This document shows, piece by piece, positions 1 to 6,460 of a stretch of 9,357 nucleotides of DNA; position 1 is the stretch's first letter; each line of letters starts with the position of its first letter. Made by a program: the position numbers and the translations under genes. The notes under the pieces were generated by a model that saw only the letters and a list, made by a program, of their open reading frames with translations, was not told the origin of the DNA and searched no databases. The stretch comes from an uncultured Bacillota bacterium (GTDB taxonomy: Bacteria > Bacillota_I > Bacilli_A > RFN20 > CAG-449). Location of the stretch: positions 1-9,357 of the forward strand of contig CABUOQ010000040.1 in assembly GCA_902493275.1 (NCBI GenBank), written 5' to 3'.

Positions 1-2
1 TA

Positions 3-92
3 ACAGGCGATGTAACTTATACCGCAAAATTTGAACAAACAAAGAGAAAATATACGTATAAGTTTATTAATTTTGATGATAAACCATTTAAT
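3..92 (+). pseudogene. 3' fragment of InlB-repeat surface protein, broken by IS3 remnant
   Basis: The frame starting at base 3 encodes GDVTYTAKFEQTKRKYTYKF followed by INFDD. This is the pattern of the Listeria-Bacteroides / InlB B-type repeat (a YTAxF strand, then KYTxxFxxxDD), common in multi-repeat surface proteins of Bacillota and Mollicutes-related gut bacteria. Only about 30 residues are visible, and the gene begins before the window. The repeat stops near residue 26-28 and the same open frame runs directly into IS3 orfA sequence, then ends at TAA 264-266. No further repeat or C-terminal anchor appears after the IS remnant. The protein is therefore truncated or the locus is dead. The repeat assignment is pattern recognition, and the rest of the protein is not visible. 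Confidence 0.6.
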
Positions 93-95
93 AGC

Positions 96-208
96 ACATA
101 TACTAGGGAATTCAAAGAAAATGTAGTTAAAGAATATTTAGATGGAAAAGGATCAATAGAAAGTTTACAAATTAAATATAAGATTCTAAGTCATAGCACG
201 TTAAAAAA
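96..208 (+). pseudogene. IS3 orfA fragment (HTH part)
   Basis: The frame reads TYTREFKENVVKEYLDGKGS, then a segment ending in SHSTLKN. This matches the N-terminal helix-turn-helix region of IS3-family OrfA (consensus (Y)S.EFK..VV.EYL.GKGS followed by the YGI.S.STL..W region). An intact OrfA would be about 90-130 residues; here only about 38 remain before similarity stops near base 208. There is no ATG: the codon where orfA would begin is AAT, and the frame is fused to the upstream surface-protein repeat. The Trp that usually follows the LKN motif is absent, so the break lies right there. The protein is non-functional. Confidence 0.75.
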
Positions 209-400
209 TATGATTGTTCGTATAATCATATTTGGGGTACAATCAAATCAGAAATGTATTATATAAACAAATTTTATTCAGCAGAAAATTTAATTCAATC
301 TATAAAAGATTACATTGAATTTTATAATAACAAGAGATTTCAAGCCAAATTAAAATGCTTGGCTCCGATGGAATATCGAAACCAAGCATTATCGGCATAA
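197..400 (+). pseudogene. IS3 orfB C-terminal fragment
   Basis: A different frame from the orfA piece is open from just after TAG 194-196 to TAA 398-400. It reads IWGTIKSEMYYINKF, then a YIEFYNNKRFQAKLKCLAPM segment and a short tail. This is the typical C-terminus of IS150/IS3-type transposases (ESFWGTLKSE..Y at the catalytic Glu, then YNNKR.Q.KL..LSP..YR). The position where the catalytic Glu should be (ESFWGT) reads NHIWGT, so the third DDE residue is gone, and the first two lie in the deleted middle. Sequence similarity begins around base 209-215, which places the internal deletion junction next to the end of the orfA similarity. Confidence 0.8.
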
Positions 401-535
401 CTTTTTATTTTTATTATCTGTCTAACTTGACTGACATCAGTTCACTTGATTAATTTATATTTGTTTTTTACTCAAAATCCACTAATTTGGTAAATTATTA
501 CATCCTATAGAATTCTTAAAATGTGCCCAATATTT

Positions 536-564
536 TTGGTTATGTTCAAGTCATTCCGTATATT
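536..564 (+). promoter_or_regulatory. Candidate promoter, weak
   Basis: TTGGTT (536-541) and TATATT (559-564) are separated by exactly 17 bases. No extended -10 is present and the region is AT-rich, so chance occurrence is likely. If used, transcription would start near 571 and meet the hairpin at 605-629 after only about 35-60 bases. Confidence 0.25.
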
Positions 565-604
565 TATGTAGTTATCATTTGGTGGAAATTTAACTTCGTA
601 AAAC

Positions 605-635
605 AGGACTCCATCAATACTGGAGTCCTTTATTA
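605..635. terminator. Hairpin terminator, possibly bidirectional
   Basis: AGGACTCCA (605-613) and TGGAGTCCT (621-629) form a perfect 9-bp stem around a 7-base loop. On the plus strand it is followed by TTTATT, and on the minus strand by a short GTTTTA run. It could end plus-strand transcripts coming from the IS remnant. It could also end minus-strand transcripts from the large ABC gene, which has no closer terminator after its stop at 811. Confidence 0.6.
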
Positions 636-657
636 CATTATTATGTGATGAAAAGCA

Positions 658-801
658 ATGAAGATAGATGAACTAGCAAAAAGGATAGTTAATTATTTAA
701 TAGTAGAAGAACTTGAAATAAAATTTGATAAAATTATCGATGATAGTAGATTATATCCAAAAGAAGGATTAATTGTGATTAATGAAAAAGTAAAAAGTTA
801 G
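658..801 (+). CDS. Doubtful 47-residue hypothetical protein
   Basis: An ATG frame of 47 codons ends at TAG 799-801. It begins MKIDELAKRIVNYL and ends LIVINEKVKS. It is rich in Lys, Asp, Glu and Ile, with no membrane segment or motif I recognise. An in-frame TGA at 649-651 fixes the start close to 658. The ribosome site is poor: only GTGAT at 645-649 could pair with 16S RNA. It is convergent with the large ABC gene (9-base gap between stops) and lies downstream of a hairpin terminator, which argues against strong expression. It could be a real small gene, the 5' part of a decayed gene, or chance; composition alone cannot decide. Confidence 0.3.
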   Translation: MKIDELAKRIVNYLIVEELEIKFDKIIDDSRLYPKEGLIVINEKVKS

Positions 802-810
802 TAGAGACTA

Positions 811-3645
811 TTATTTATTATTAATTGCATCTACTGGTTTCTTTTTAGCAATTCTCAAAACAGGAACGAAACTTGCTAAAAGTGCAGTAAGTATGCAACC
901 TAAAAGAATAATTCCTACTTCACGAAATCCATAATTCAAAAGCGATATAGGCAATCCATAAGATGTTCGTAATGACGAATTAGTCATTGAAACAGAAATA
1001 CTACTTCCTATTACAGCAAGAGAAAAAACGATAAATGAGATGCATAATGCTTCATTTAAAAAAATTAAAAAAACGTCGCTAGAGCGTGCTCCAATAGCAC
1101 GCAAAATACCAATTTCACGCTTCTTGTATGTTACTGATGCTGAAATATATGTTGTAAAAAGTATTATTGCAAAAACGAATATGCCAATGCCAACATATAG
1201 TAAAATCTTAGCTATAGTTTTAATAGTAGATCCTATCATATTTTCAGCCGTAATTACATAATTAACTAGAGAATATTTAACACCATTTTCATTTTGCATT
1301 GAAAAAGCTACAACCTTCTCAAGATTGTGTTTGGAAAGCAATTCGCCGGAAATGGCCATTGAGTACTTACCAACAGGCGCCGATTTTATGAGATTGGCAA
1401 GTTCGTTTGATATCCCAATATAGTTTCCATTAATAATTTCGTCTTCGAAGAAGAAACCATCGATGGAAACCATTTTATTTAGATATGGGGAGATAATTCC
1501 ACCACAAATCATTTTGATCTTTGCTTCTTTTAGAAGAGGGGATATTGTATTTATTATTTCCTCTTTTTTTGTTTTGTCAATAATTAAATCTTTGAGTTTT
1601 TTTTGAATGATATCGTCATTGTAATATATGTTTTTTAAACCATTAATGAGAGTATTTATTCCTAGTGCTATTCCATTACCAGAAAGATTACTTTTATCAC
1701 CTAAGTAGATAATATCTGAATAATCGTTAGTGGTAAAATAGTTAGTGTAATTATAACCTAAATAAGTATTATAGATTTTACCATTAATTTCTTCAAAATC
1801 TAAAATAGCTTTATTAGGAATTATTCCGCCTAATCCCCTATATTTAAGAAATTCATTAATAAATTTGTCACACCCAAAAAGCATACCTGAAAAAGAACTA
1901 TTATGTTCGCTACTGAATTGATTAAGTAACATATAGTAGTTAAGCGCATCCTCATTGCTGGTGTTTTTATCAATGGCCTCATATCTAGAATAAGCATACC
2001 CTGTTTTTACAATACCAACGATTTTAAATATACCATAAAGGGTGTCTCCGTTAATTAGTATATTAGGGTTTGTTTCAATAAAATCTTGCCCATCAATTAT
2101 ATTGGCAGCAGCAATGTTTTTACTTTCATCAGGTAGACCATCCAAATTATAATGCAAATATCCCCATTTTTTGAAACAATCAAAGACATAATCGCTTATG
2201 GCAATTTCTGTAATATTAGAAGGTAAACGACCAGCTTCAAGTTCAAGATTATGCTTTTTTATAGTGCTATCGGTTATTTCAACAATACCTATGACGTTTC
2301 CACTATAAATAATACTTTTAGCTTCTTTCAAAAAGCTAGAAGATATACTCGAACCCATATATAAACTATCGTTACTTTTTTCAGACAATACTGGTAAAAA
2401 ATCAATGCCTATTTTTGAACTTAAGTGTTCAATGTCACTATCGGAAAGGCTTTTTTCTAAAAAATATTCCTCTCCATAGTTATCAACTTCAACCATTTTC
2501 TTAAAAGTAGTATATTTAATATCACTATAATATATCGAGTTAACAATGGCGGTTTTACTATTGTATGCAGCAAAACTATCTACTATGCCGAACAAAGTGA
2601 AGCATATAAAGCAAAGAAGAATTGTAGTAACTAGTCTTATTGGTTTAGTTTTCATGCTACTAATGCCAATTTTAAAGCTTTCTTTAATCGGTAATCGCGA
2701 TTTAATAAGTTTGAACGGGGCTTGAGTTAAACTTTTAATTGTGCTTTCATCAGTTGTTGCAAAAGTTTCCATTCTACCATCTTCACATATATGAGATGCA
2801 CTTTTTACATTCAAGTTAACCTTATTATCAAGAGATAAAAAAGCTTCATCACTTTCAAGGTATGAATTAATACGAATTATGTCATTTGAAGTTAATTGAT
2901 AGCCCTTTGGGAAGTGTATAAGTTTTCCATTGTAGTTTTTTATACCACCATTTTCAACTTCAGCATCGATATAATGTTTTTCAATATCAGAAATAACAAC
3001 ACCGTCTTTAAGTTCAATTACTCTATCACCATATTCTTCCGCAAACTCGCGATCGTGTGAAACAACAATGACAAGTTTGTCTTTTGATAACTTTTTAAGC
3101 GTATTAAAAACTTGTATGCCAGTATTACTATCAAGAGCTCCTGTTGGTTCGTCTGCCATAATAATTTCTGGATTTTTTACAAGCGCACGGGCAATTGCAA
3201 CACGTTGTTTTTGCCCACCGGATAATTCATTTGTTTTTCTCTTGCCATAGCCAGAAAGGTCAACTTCATTTAAAATCTCATTAAGCTTTTCGTTTGTTAC
3301 TTTCTCGCCCTGGATTTTAAGGGCAATAGCAATATTTGTACCAACATTAAAATCTTCCAATATGTTATATTCTTGAAATATGAAACCAAGATATGTATTT
3401 CGATAACTATCAAAGTCTTCAGTTGAAAATTCTTTTGATGACTTTCCTTTAATGATAATTTCACCACTATCTGCACTATCTAATCCCCCCATAACGTTTA
3501 AAAGCGTAGATTTGCCGCTGCCTGATTTACCCAAAATAAACACGAGTCCTTTTTCGGGGAATTTCAAACTAACGTTATTAAGGGCTATTACTGCACCTCC
3601 TTTTTTAGGGTGGTAAGTTTTAACGATGTTTTTAATTTCAATCAT
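811..3645 (-). CDS. MacB-like ABC transporter, fused ATPase and FtsX permease
   Basis: This 944-residue protein has an ATPase at 1-225: Walker A GKSGSGKST (39-47), Q-loop Gln91, signature LSGGQ (141-145), Walker B IIMADEP (161-167) and switch His198. A cytoplasmic linker of about 110 residues leads to TM1 (about 338-360). An outer domain of about 450 residues follows, then TM2 (814-834), the FtsX motif YKKREIGILRAIGA (about 846-859), TM3 (866-884) and TM4 (910-930). This order (ATPase, TM1, outer domain, three helices) is that of MacB/type VII ABC proteins, which work as dimers and couple ATP hydrolysis to movement outside the membrane rather than classical transport. It is longer than MacB (about 650 residues). 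ATG 3645 is chosen because GGAG (3651-3654) precedes it; the frame stays open to a TTG at 3690. No partner kinase or regulator is visible and the substrate is unknown. Confidence 0.95.
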   Translation of the reverse strand: MIEIKNIVKTYHPKKGGAVIALNNVSLKFPEKGLVFILGKSGSGKSTLLNVMGGLDSADSGEIIIKGKSSKEFSTEDFDSYRNTYLGFIFQEYNILEDFNVGTNIAIALKIQGEKVTNEKLNEILNEVDLSGYGKRKTNELSGGQKQRVAIARALVKNPEIIMADEPTGALDSNTGIQVFNTLKKLSKDKLVIVVSHDREFAEEYGDRVIELKDGVVISDIEKHYIDAEVENGGIKNYNGKLIHFPKGYQLTSNDIIRINSYLESDEAFLSLDNKVNLNVKSASHICEDGRMETFATTDESTIKSLTQAPFKLIKSRLPIKESFKIGISSMKTKPIRLVTTILLCFICFTLFGIVDSFAAYNSKTAIVNSIYYSDIKYTTFKKMVEVDNYGEEYFLEKSLSDSDIEHLSSKIGIDFLPVLSEKSNDSLYMGSSISSSFLKEAKSIIYSGNVIGIVEITDSTIKKHNLELEAGRLPSNITEIAISDYVFDCFKKWGYLHYNLDGLPDESKNIAAANIIDGQDFIETNPNILINGDTLYGIFKIVGIVKTGYAYSRYEAIDKNTSNEDALNYYMLLNQFSSEHNSSFSGMLFGCDKFINEFLKYRGLGGIIPNKAILDFEEINGKIYNTYLGYNYTNYFTTNDYSDIIYLGDKSNLSGNGIALGINTLINGLKNIYYNDDIIQKKLKDLIIDKTKKEEIINTISPLLKEAKIKMICGGIISPYLNKMVSIDGFFFEDEIINGNYIGISNELANLIKSAPVGKYSMAISGELLSKHNLEKVVAFSMQNENGVKYSLVNYVITAENMIGSTIKTIAKILLYVGIGIFVFAIILFTTYISASVTYKKREIGILRAIGARSSDVFLIFLNEALCISFIVFSLAVIGSSISVSMTNSSLRTSYGLPISLLNYGFREVGIILLGCILTALLASFVPVLRIAKKKPVDAINNK

Positions 3646-3722
3646 AAAATCTCCAATTCTAGCCGAAAGGACGAGTGTCGGCTTGCACAATGGTGTGTAA
3701 GATGGAAAATAAGGAAATCCAT
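3642..3722 (-). CDS. Possible 26-codon leader ORF overlapping the ABC start
   Basis: On the minus strand an ATG at 3722 opens 26 codons (MDFLIFHLTHHCASRHSS...) and stops at TGA 3644-3642. That stop overlaps the ATG of the large ABC gene (3645-3643) in the form ATGA. The ribosome site of the ABC gene (GGAG 3651-3654) lies inside this ORF. Upstream there is only an AGG about nine bases before the ATG. Such an arrangement allows translational coupling or leader-peptide control, but a 26-codon frame in this base composition can arise by chance. I infer it only from position and the stop-start overlap. Confidence 0.25.
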   Translation of the reverse strand: MDFLIFHLTHHCASRHSSFRLELEIL

Positions 3723-3753
3723 TCTTTTTTACCTAAAAATAAAAAAGTTAATT
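3646..3753 (-). promoter_or_regulatory. 5' leader of the large ABC gene with a small hairpin
   Basis: From the predicted start point near 3753 the minus-strand transcript has a leader of about 107 bases. AGCCGA and TCGGCT (3661-3683) form a 6-bp stem with an 11-base loop, ending seven bases before the GGAG ribosome site. A weaker ATGGA/TCCAT pair lies at about 3702-3722. No known riboswitch or T-box pattern is recognisable. Confidence 0.3.
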
Positions 3754-3759
3754 TAATTC

Positions 3760-3788
3760 ATTCTAACATATATACAATTAAAAATCAA
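3760..3788 (-). promoter_or_regulatory. Promoter of the large ABC gene
   Basis: On the minus strand TTGATT (3788-3783) and TAGAAT (3765-3760) are separated by 17 bases, with a TGT before the -10 giving an extended -10. It is the best-matching promoter between the two divergent genes in this direction. It lies 47 bases from the -35 of the opposite promoter, so one regulator bound between them could affect both. Confidence 0.7.
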
Positions 3789-3820
3789 GATTTTTGAGGA
3801 AAATGCAAGATATTTTTTTG
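3786..3820. repeat. Short direct repeat between divergent promoters
   Basis: CAAGAT followed by a T-rich run ending in G occurs at 3786 (CAAGATTTTTG) and again at 3806 (CAAGAT, then A and seven T, then G). The starts are 20 bases apart, close to two helical turns. The first copy overlaps the -35 of the minus-strand promoter and the second lies before the plus-strand -35 at 3835. It could be an operator for a response regulator, but the sequence is AT-rich and no regulator gene is in the window. Confidence 0.25.
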
Positions 3821-3834
3821 TTTTTTCATAATTA

Positions 3835-3863
3835 TTGAAAAAAAATTAATTTATTGTTATAAT
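3835..3863 (+). promoter_or_regulatory. Strong promoter of the ABC-glyA operon
   Basis: TTGAAA (3835-3840), a 17-base spacer and TATAAT (3858-3863) with a TGT extension form a near-ideal housekeeping promoter. Transcription would start near 3870, giving a leader of only about 18 bases before ATG 3888, with GGAGGAG at 3877-3883. That leaves no room for an RNA switch, so control must act at the promoter. Confidence 0.85.
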
Positions 3864-3887
3864 ATACTAAAAGTATGGAGGAGTAAT

Positions 3888-4589
3888 ATGGCAGTTTTAT
3901 CTTTAAAAAATGTAAAGAAAGAATATCGTGTAGGTGAGATTACTATACCTGCTGTGGAAGACGTATCCTTTGAACTAAATGAAGGAGAATTTGTTGTCAT
4001 TCTTGGAGCATCTGGTGCAGGAAAAACAACACTTTTGAATTTGCTTGGTGGAATGGATAGAGCAACAAGTGGTGAAATTATTATAGACGGTAAAAATATA
4101 ACCAAATTTAATAAAAGAGAGTTGACAGATTATCGTCGTAATGATGTAGGTTTTGTTTTTCAATTTTATAATTTAATGCCCAACCTAACTGCTCTTGAAA
4201 ATGTAGAAATTGCTGTCGAGATATGCGATAATCATTTAGACCCTAAAACTATTTTAGACGAAGTAGGTCTAGCAGATAGGCTTAACAACTTTCCAGCCGA
4301 ACTATCAGGGGGAGAGCAACAAAGGGTATCAATTGCTAGGGCAATTGCGAAAAACCCAAAGTTAATATTGTGTGATGAACCGACTGGAGCACTTGATTAT
4401 GTTACAGGTAAAAAAATATTACAACTGTTACAAGATCTTTCGAAAAAAGAAAAAAAACTTATAATTGTCGTAACGCACAATGCTGCATTAAAGGCTATGG
4501 CAGATAAGGTTATAAAAATAAAAAGTGGCAACGTAGAAAGCATCGAAATCAATGAAAATCCTGTTTCTGTTGAGGTGATAGAGTGGTAA
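3888..4589 (+). CDS. ABC transporter ATPase, LolD/MacB type
   Basis: This 233-residue cytoplasmic ATPase belongs to the LolD/MacB/FtsE-like group that serves FtsX-type permeases. Visible motifs are Walker A GASGAGKTT (40-48), Q-loop Gln92 in FVFQFYNLMPNLTALENV, signature LSGGE (139-143), Walker B LILCDEP (159-165) with the PTGALD D-loop, and switch His197. All catalytic positions are present and the length is normal for the family. ATG 3888 follows GGAGGAG with standard spacing. The stop overlaps the GTG start of the permease by seven bases, so the two are co-translated partners and should form a complex of two ATPases and one or two permeases. It is much closer to its own permease than to the divergent fused transporter. 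The substrate cannot be told from the ATPase. Confidence 0.96.
   Translation: MAVLSLKNVKKEYRVGEITIPAVEDVSFELNEGEFVVILGASGAGKTTLLNLLGGMDRATSGEIIIDGKNITKFNKRELTDYRRNDVGFVFQFYNLMPNLTALENVEIAVEICDNHLDPKTILDEVGLADRLNNFPAELSGGEQQRVSIARAIAKNPKLILCDEPTGALDYVTGKKILQLLQDLSKKEKKLIIVVTHNAALKAMADKVIKIKSGNVESIEINENPVSVEVIEW
4572..4585 (+). promoter_or_regulatory. Ribosome site that fixes the GTG start of the permease
   Basis: GAGGTGAT (4572-4579) matches the anti-Shine-Dalgarno closely and sits inside the last codons of the ATPase gene, with GTG 4583-4585 at normal spacing. This supports a GTG start and translational coupling through the seven-base overlap. Confidence 0.8.
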
Positions 4590-6445
4590 AAACCTATTAT
4601 AAAGTAGTTAGAAGGATGTTTAAAAAGCAGTTTACAAGACTTCTATCACTTATTGGCATAATTTTAATTTCGGTAGGATTTGTATCTGGAATTGGCTCTC
4701 CTACAGATATGATAAAAGATAGTATTGAAAATTACTATAAAAAGCAAAATGTTAGTGATTTTATAATAAAAAGTAAAACTGGTAGATTTACACAAGAGGA
4801 AATAGATAAAATTAAGAATCATTTTGGGCAAGAAAATGTAGAGACCGGAATGTCGTTTGATATAAAGACGGGAGAGAAAAAATCTTTAAGATTGTATTTT
4901 TTAGATTTTGACAAATGGAATATTAATGTACCTGAACTTGTTGAAGGTGAAAAGATAAACAAAGATGACAAAAATTTAGTTTATGTAGAAGCAAAAGACA
5001 ATAAAATAAATGGTTATAATATTGGTGAAAAAATCGAAATAAGTTTAAAAGACGCATTAAATCTTCCTTTTGAATACAAAATAAACGTTACCGTAAAAGG
5101 AATAGTTATGAGTCCTCTTACGTTTGGAAAAGATGGAGAACCTAGTTATAATAATCCAGAAGACACAAAAACACCTGAAAATATCGCGGAAATTAATAAA
5201 CTTGATTTGCTGGAAAATATTATATATTGTCCAAAAGAAGTATGCCCATTTATGCCAGTTGGTGATATATACGTAAAAGCAGAAAACCGAAGCATATTTA
5301 ATTCCTTTTCTAAAAATTATGAAAAATATTTGGAAGAACAAAAAGAAGAAATTGTTAATCTTTTAGGCGAAAATATAAAAATAATCACTCTTGAGGATAA
5401 TTATAGTTTTAAATCTATTATCTCGAGTGCTGATAAAGTAAGAGGAATAGGAAATATTTTAATGGTAATATTTATTGCGGTTACACTTTTAGTAGTTTTA
5501 TCATCAATGATGAGACTAATGGATGAAGAACGTTCCCAAATTGCTTGTCTTAAGACTTTAGGATTTAGTAGTATTACGATCGTAATGAAGTACATTTTTT
5601 TTGCTTTAGTTGCTCTAGCGGTTGGCGGTTGTATTGGATTCTTTGTTGGATATGGCGTATCATGGCTAATATGTTACATTTTTAATTATGGTCATGTAAT
5701 GCCACAAATTAATGTGATTGTAAATCCTAGTTATTTCTTTTTATCAATTGGCATAATTATTATTGTAACATTATTAGTAACATTTGGCCTTGGTATGAAA
5801 CTTGCAAATAACGAACCTGCAACTTTGCTAAGACCTAAAGTACCTAAGTCGGGGAAAAGAATTTTAATTGAAAAGATTCCGCTTATTTGGAACAAATTGG
5901 CGTTTAAATATAAGTCTTCATTTAGAAATGTTTTAAGATATAAAACAAGGTTTATGATGATGCTTGTATCAATTGCTGTATCAACGGGTCTTGTTTTTGC
6001 GGGCCTTGCATTGTTAGATATTTGTATCTTTAGCGATTTTGGGTCTACCGCAATTATAGGAATTGCCATTGTGGTTGTTATTTTCGCTGGATTATTGACA
6101 GTTGTAGTAATTAATACACTTACAACAATTAATATAAGCGAGCGAAATAGAGAAATAGCAACTTTGATGGTCTTAGGATATCGTGATAGCGAAATCTGTG
6201 GCTATATTTATCGGGAAATTTATATTAGCGCGTTTTTAGGAATTCTTTTAGGGTATCCTACTGGAATTGGCCTAGCAAGTTTAGTTTTTAAAACAATGGG
6301 ATTTGGCGAAATAAAAGATGTGAACTGGTTTATGTGGCTTGTTGTACCACTTATTGTGTTTGGTTTTACGTTACTAGTAACTTTGATGTTAAGACCAAAA
6401 ATAGTAAAGACAAATATGAATGAAAGCCTTAAAGCAATTGAATAG
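4583..6445 (+). CDS. ABC transporter permease with two FtsX cores
   Basis: The protein has 620 residues and about eight TM helices: 20-38, then 287-309, 336-366 and 384-405, then 455-478, 489-512, 547-568 and 582-604. A basic N-terminus (VRRMFKKQFTR) precedes TM1. Residues 40-285 form the only large outer domain. Each FtsX core carries the usual cytoplasmic motif after its first helix: MDEERSQIACLKTLGFS (313-329) and ISERNREIATLMVLGY (518-533). This is a tandem FtsX permease as in many Bacillota systems, and it is the partner of the upstream ATPase. In the second half, helices 455-478 and 489-512 are joined by only about ten residues, so the second outer domain is missing. Roles known for relatives include peptide-antibiotic resistance and cell-wall hydrolase control; which applies is unknown. 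Confidence 0.94.
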   Translation: MVKTYYKVVRRMFKKQFTRLLSLIGIILISVGFVSGIGSPTDMIKDSIENYYKKQNVSDFIIKSKTGRFTQEEIDKIKNHFGQENVETGMSFDIKTGEKKSLRLYFLDFDKWNINVPELVEGEKINKDDKNLVYVEAKDNKINGYNIGEKIEISLKDALNLPFEYKINVTVKGIVMSPLTFGKDGEPSYNNPEDTKTPENIAEINKLDLLENIIYCPKEVCPFMPVGDIYVKAENRSIFNSFSKNYEKYLEEQKEEIVNLLGENIKIITLEDNYSFKSIISSADKVRGIGNILMVIFIAVTLLVVLSSMMRLMDEERSQIACLKTLGFSSITIVMKYIFFALVALAVGGCIGFFVGYGVSWLICYIFNYGHVMPQINVIVNPSYFFLSIGIIIIVTLLVTFGLGMKLANNEPATLLRPKVPKSGKRILIEKIPLIWNKLAFKYKSSFRNVLRYKTRFMMMLVSIAVSTGLVFAGLALLDICIFSDFGSTAIIGIAIVVVIFAGLLTVVVINTLTTINISERNREIATLMVLGYRDSEICGYIYREIYISAFLGILLGYPTGIGLASLVFKTMGFGEIKDVNWFMWLVVPLIVFGFTLLVTLMLRPKIVKTNMNESLKAIE

Positions 6446-6460
6446 GAGGAATATTTGATG
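6445..6460 (+). promoter_or_regulatory. glyA ribosome site starting in the permease stop codon
   Basis: GGAGGA (6445-6450) begins on the last base of the permease TAG. Both TTG 6455 and ATG 6458 are in frame. ATG 6458 has the better spacing (8 bases after GGAGG) and is the preferred start. Confidence 0.75.

Larger units (their letters stand above)
93..444 (+). mobile_element. Internally deleted IS3-family remnant
   Basis: About 350 bases carry the start of an IS3 orfA and the very end of an IS3 orfB, with the middle missing. The right end is recognisable: read on the minus strand from 444 it starts TGAACTGATGTCAG and continues to GTTAGACAG, resembling the TGAACTGaccc...GTTAGACA inverted repeats of IS3 elements. 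No matching left inverted repeat is seen before position 93, so the left end was lost or replaced when the element joined the surface-protein gene. It cannot encode an active transposase. It is a different IS3 type from the element at the right of the window, because the orfA sequences are clearly unlike. Confidence 0.75.
445..657. other. Intergenic region, no convincing gene
   Basis: No frame longer than about 50 codons is open here on either strand, and none carries a ribosome site or a recognisable motif. The stretch holds a weak plus-strand promoter candidate (536-564) and a hairpin terminator (605-629). A minus-strand frame of about 53 codons crosses the hairpin, but it has no proper start, so I treat it as chance. 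No continuation of the surface-protein repeat is found to the right of the IS end at 444. Confidence 0.6.

Noticed and set aside
450..670. Minus-strand frame of about 53 codons (ending ITKNIGHILRIL)
   Set aside because: It has no start codon with a ribosome site, crosses the terminator hairpin and has no recognisable similarity. It is probably chance.
1040..1261. Plus-strand ORF of 73 codons
   Set aside because: It lies antisense inside the FtsX part of the large minus-strand ABC gene, with no ribosome site or recognisable domain. It is a shadow frame.
3646..3690. 15-residue N-terminal extension of the large ABC protein from TTG 3690
   Set aside because: The internal ATG at 3645 has a GGAG site five bases upstream, and the ATPase fold starts right there (MIEIKNIVKTY). 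The extension matches no ATPase N-terminus.
3857..4163. Two minus-strand ORFs over the ATPase start
   Set aside because: They are antisense shadows of the Walker A region of the plus-strand ATPase and run over its promoter and ribosome site.
5057..6069. Three minus-strand ORFs inside the permease
   Set aside because: They are complements of hydrophobic permease codons with no starts or motifs; the permease on the plus strand explains the sequence.
6446..6457. Riboswitch (glycine or tetrahydrofolate) before glyA
   Set aside because: Only 12 bases separate the permease stop from the glyA start, so no RNA switch can fit.
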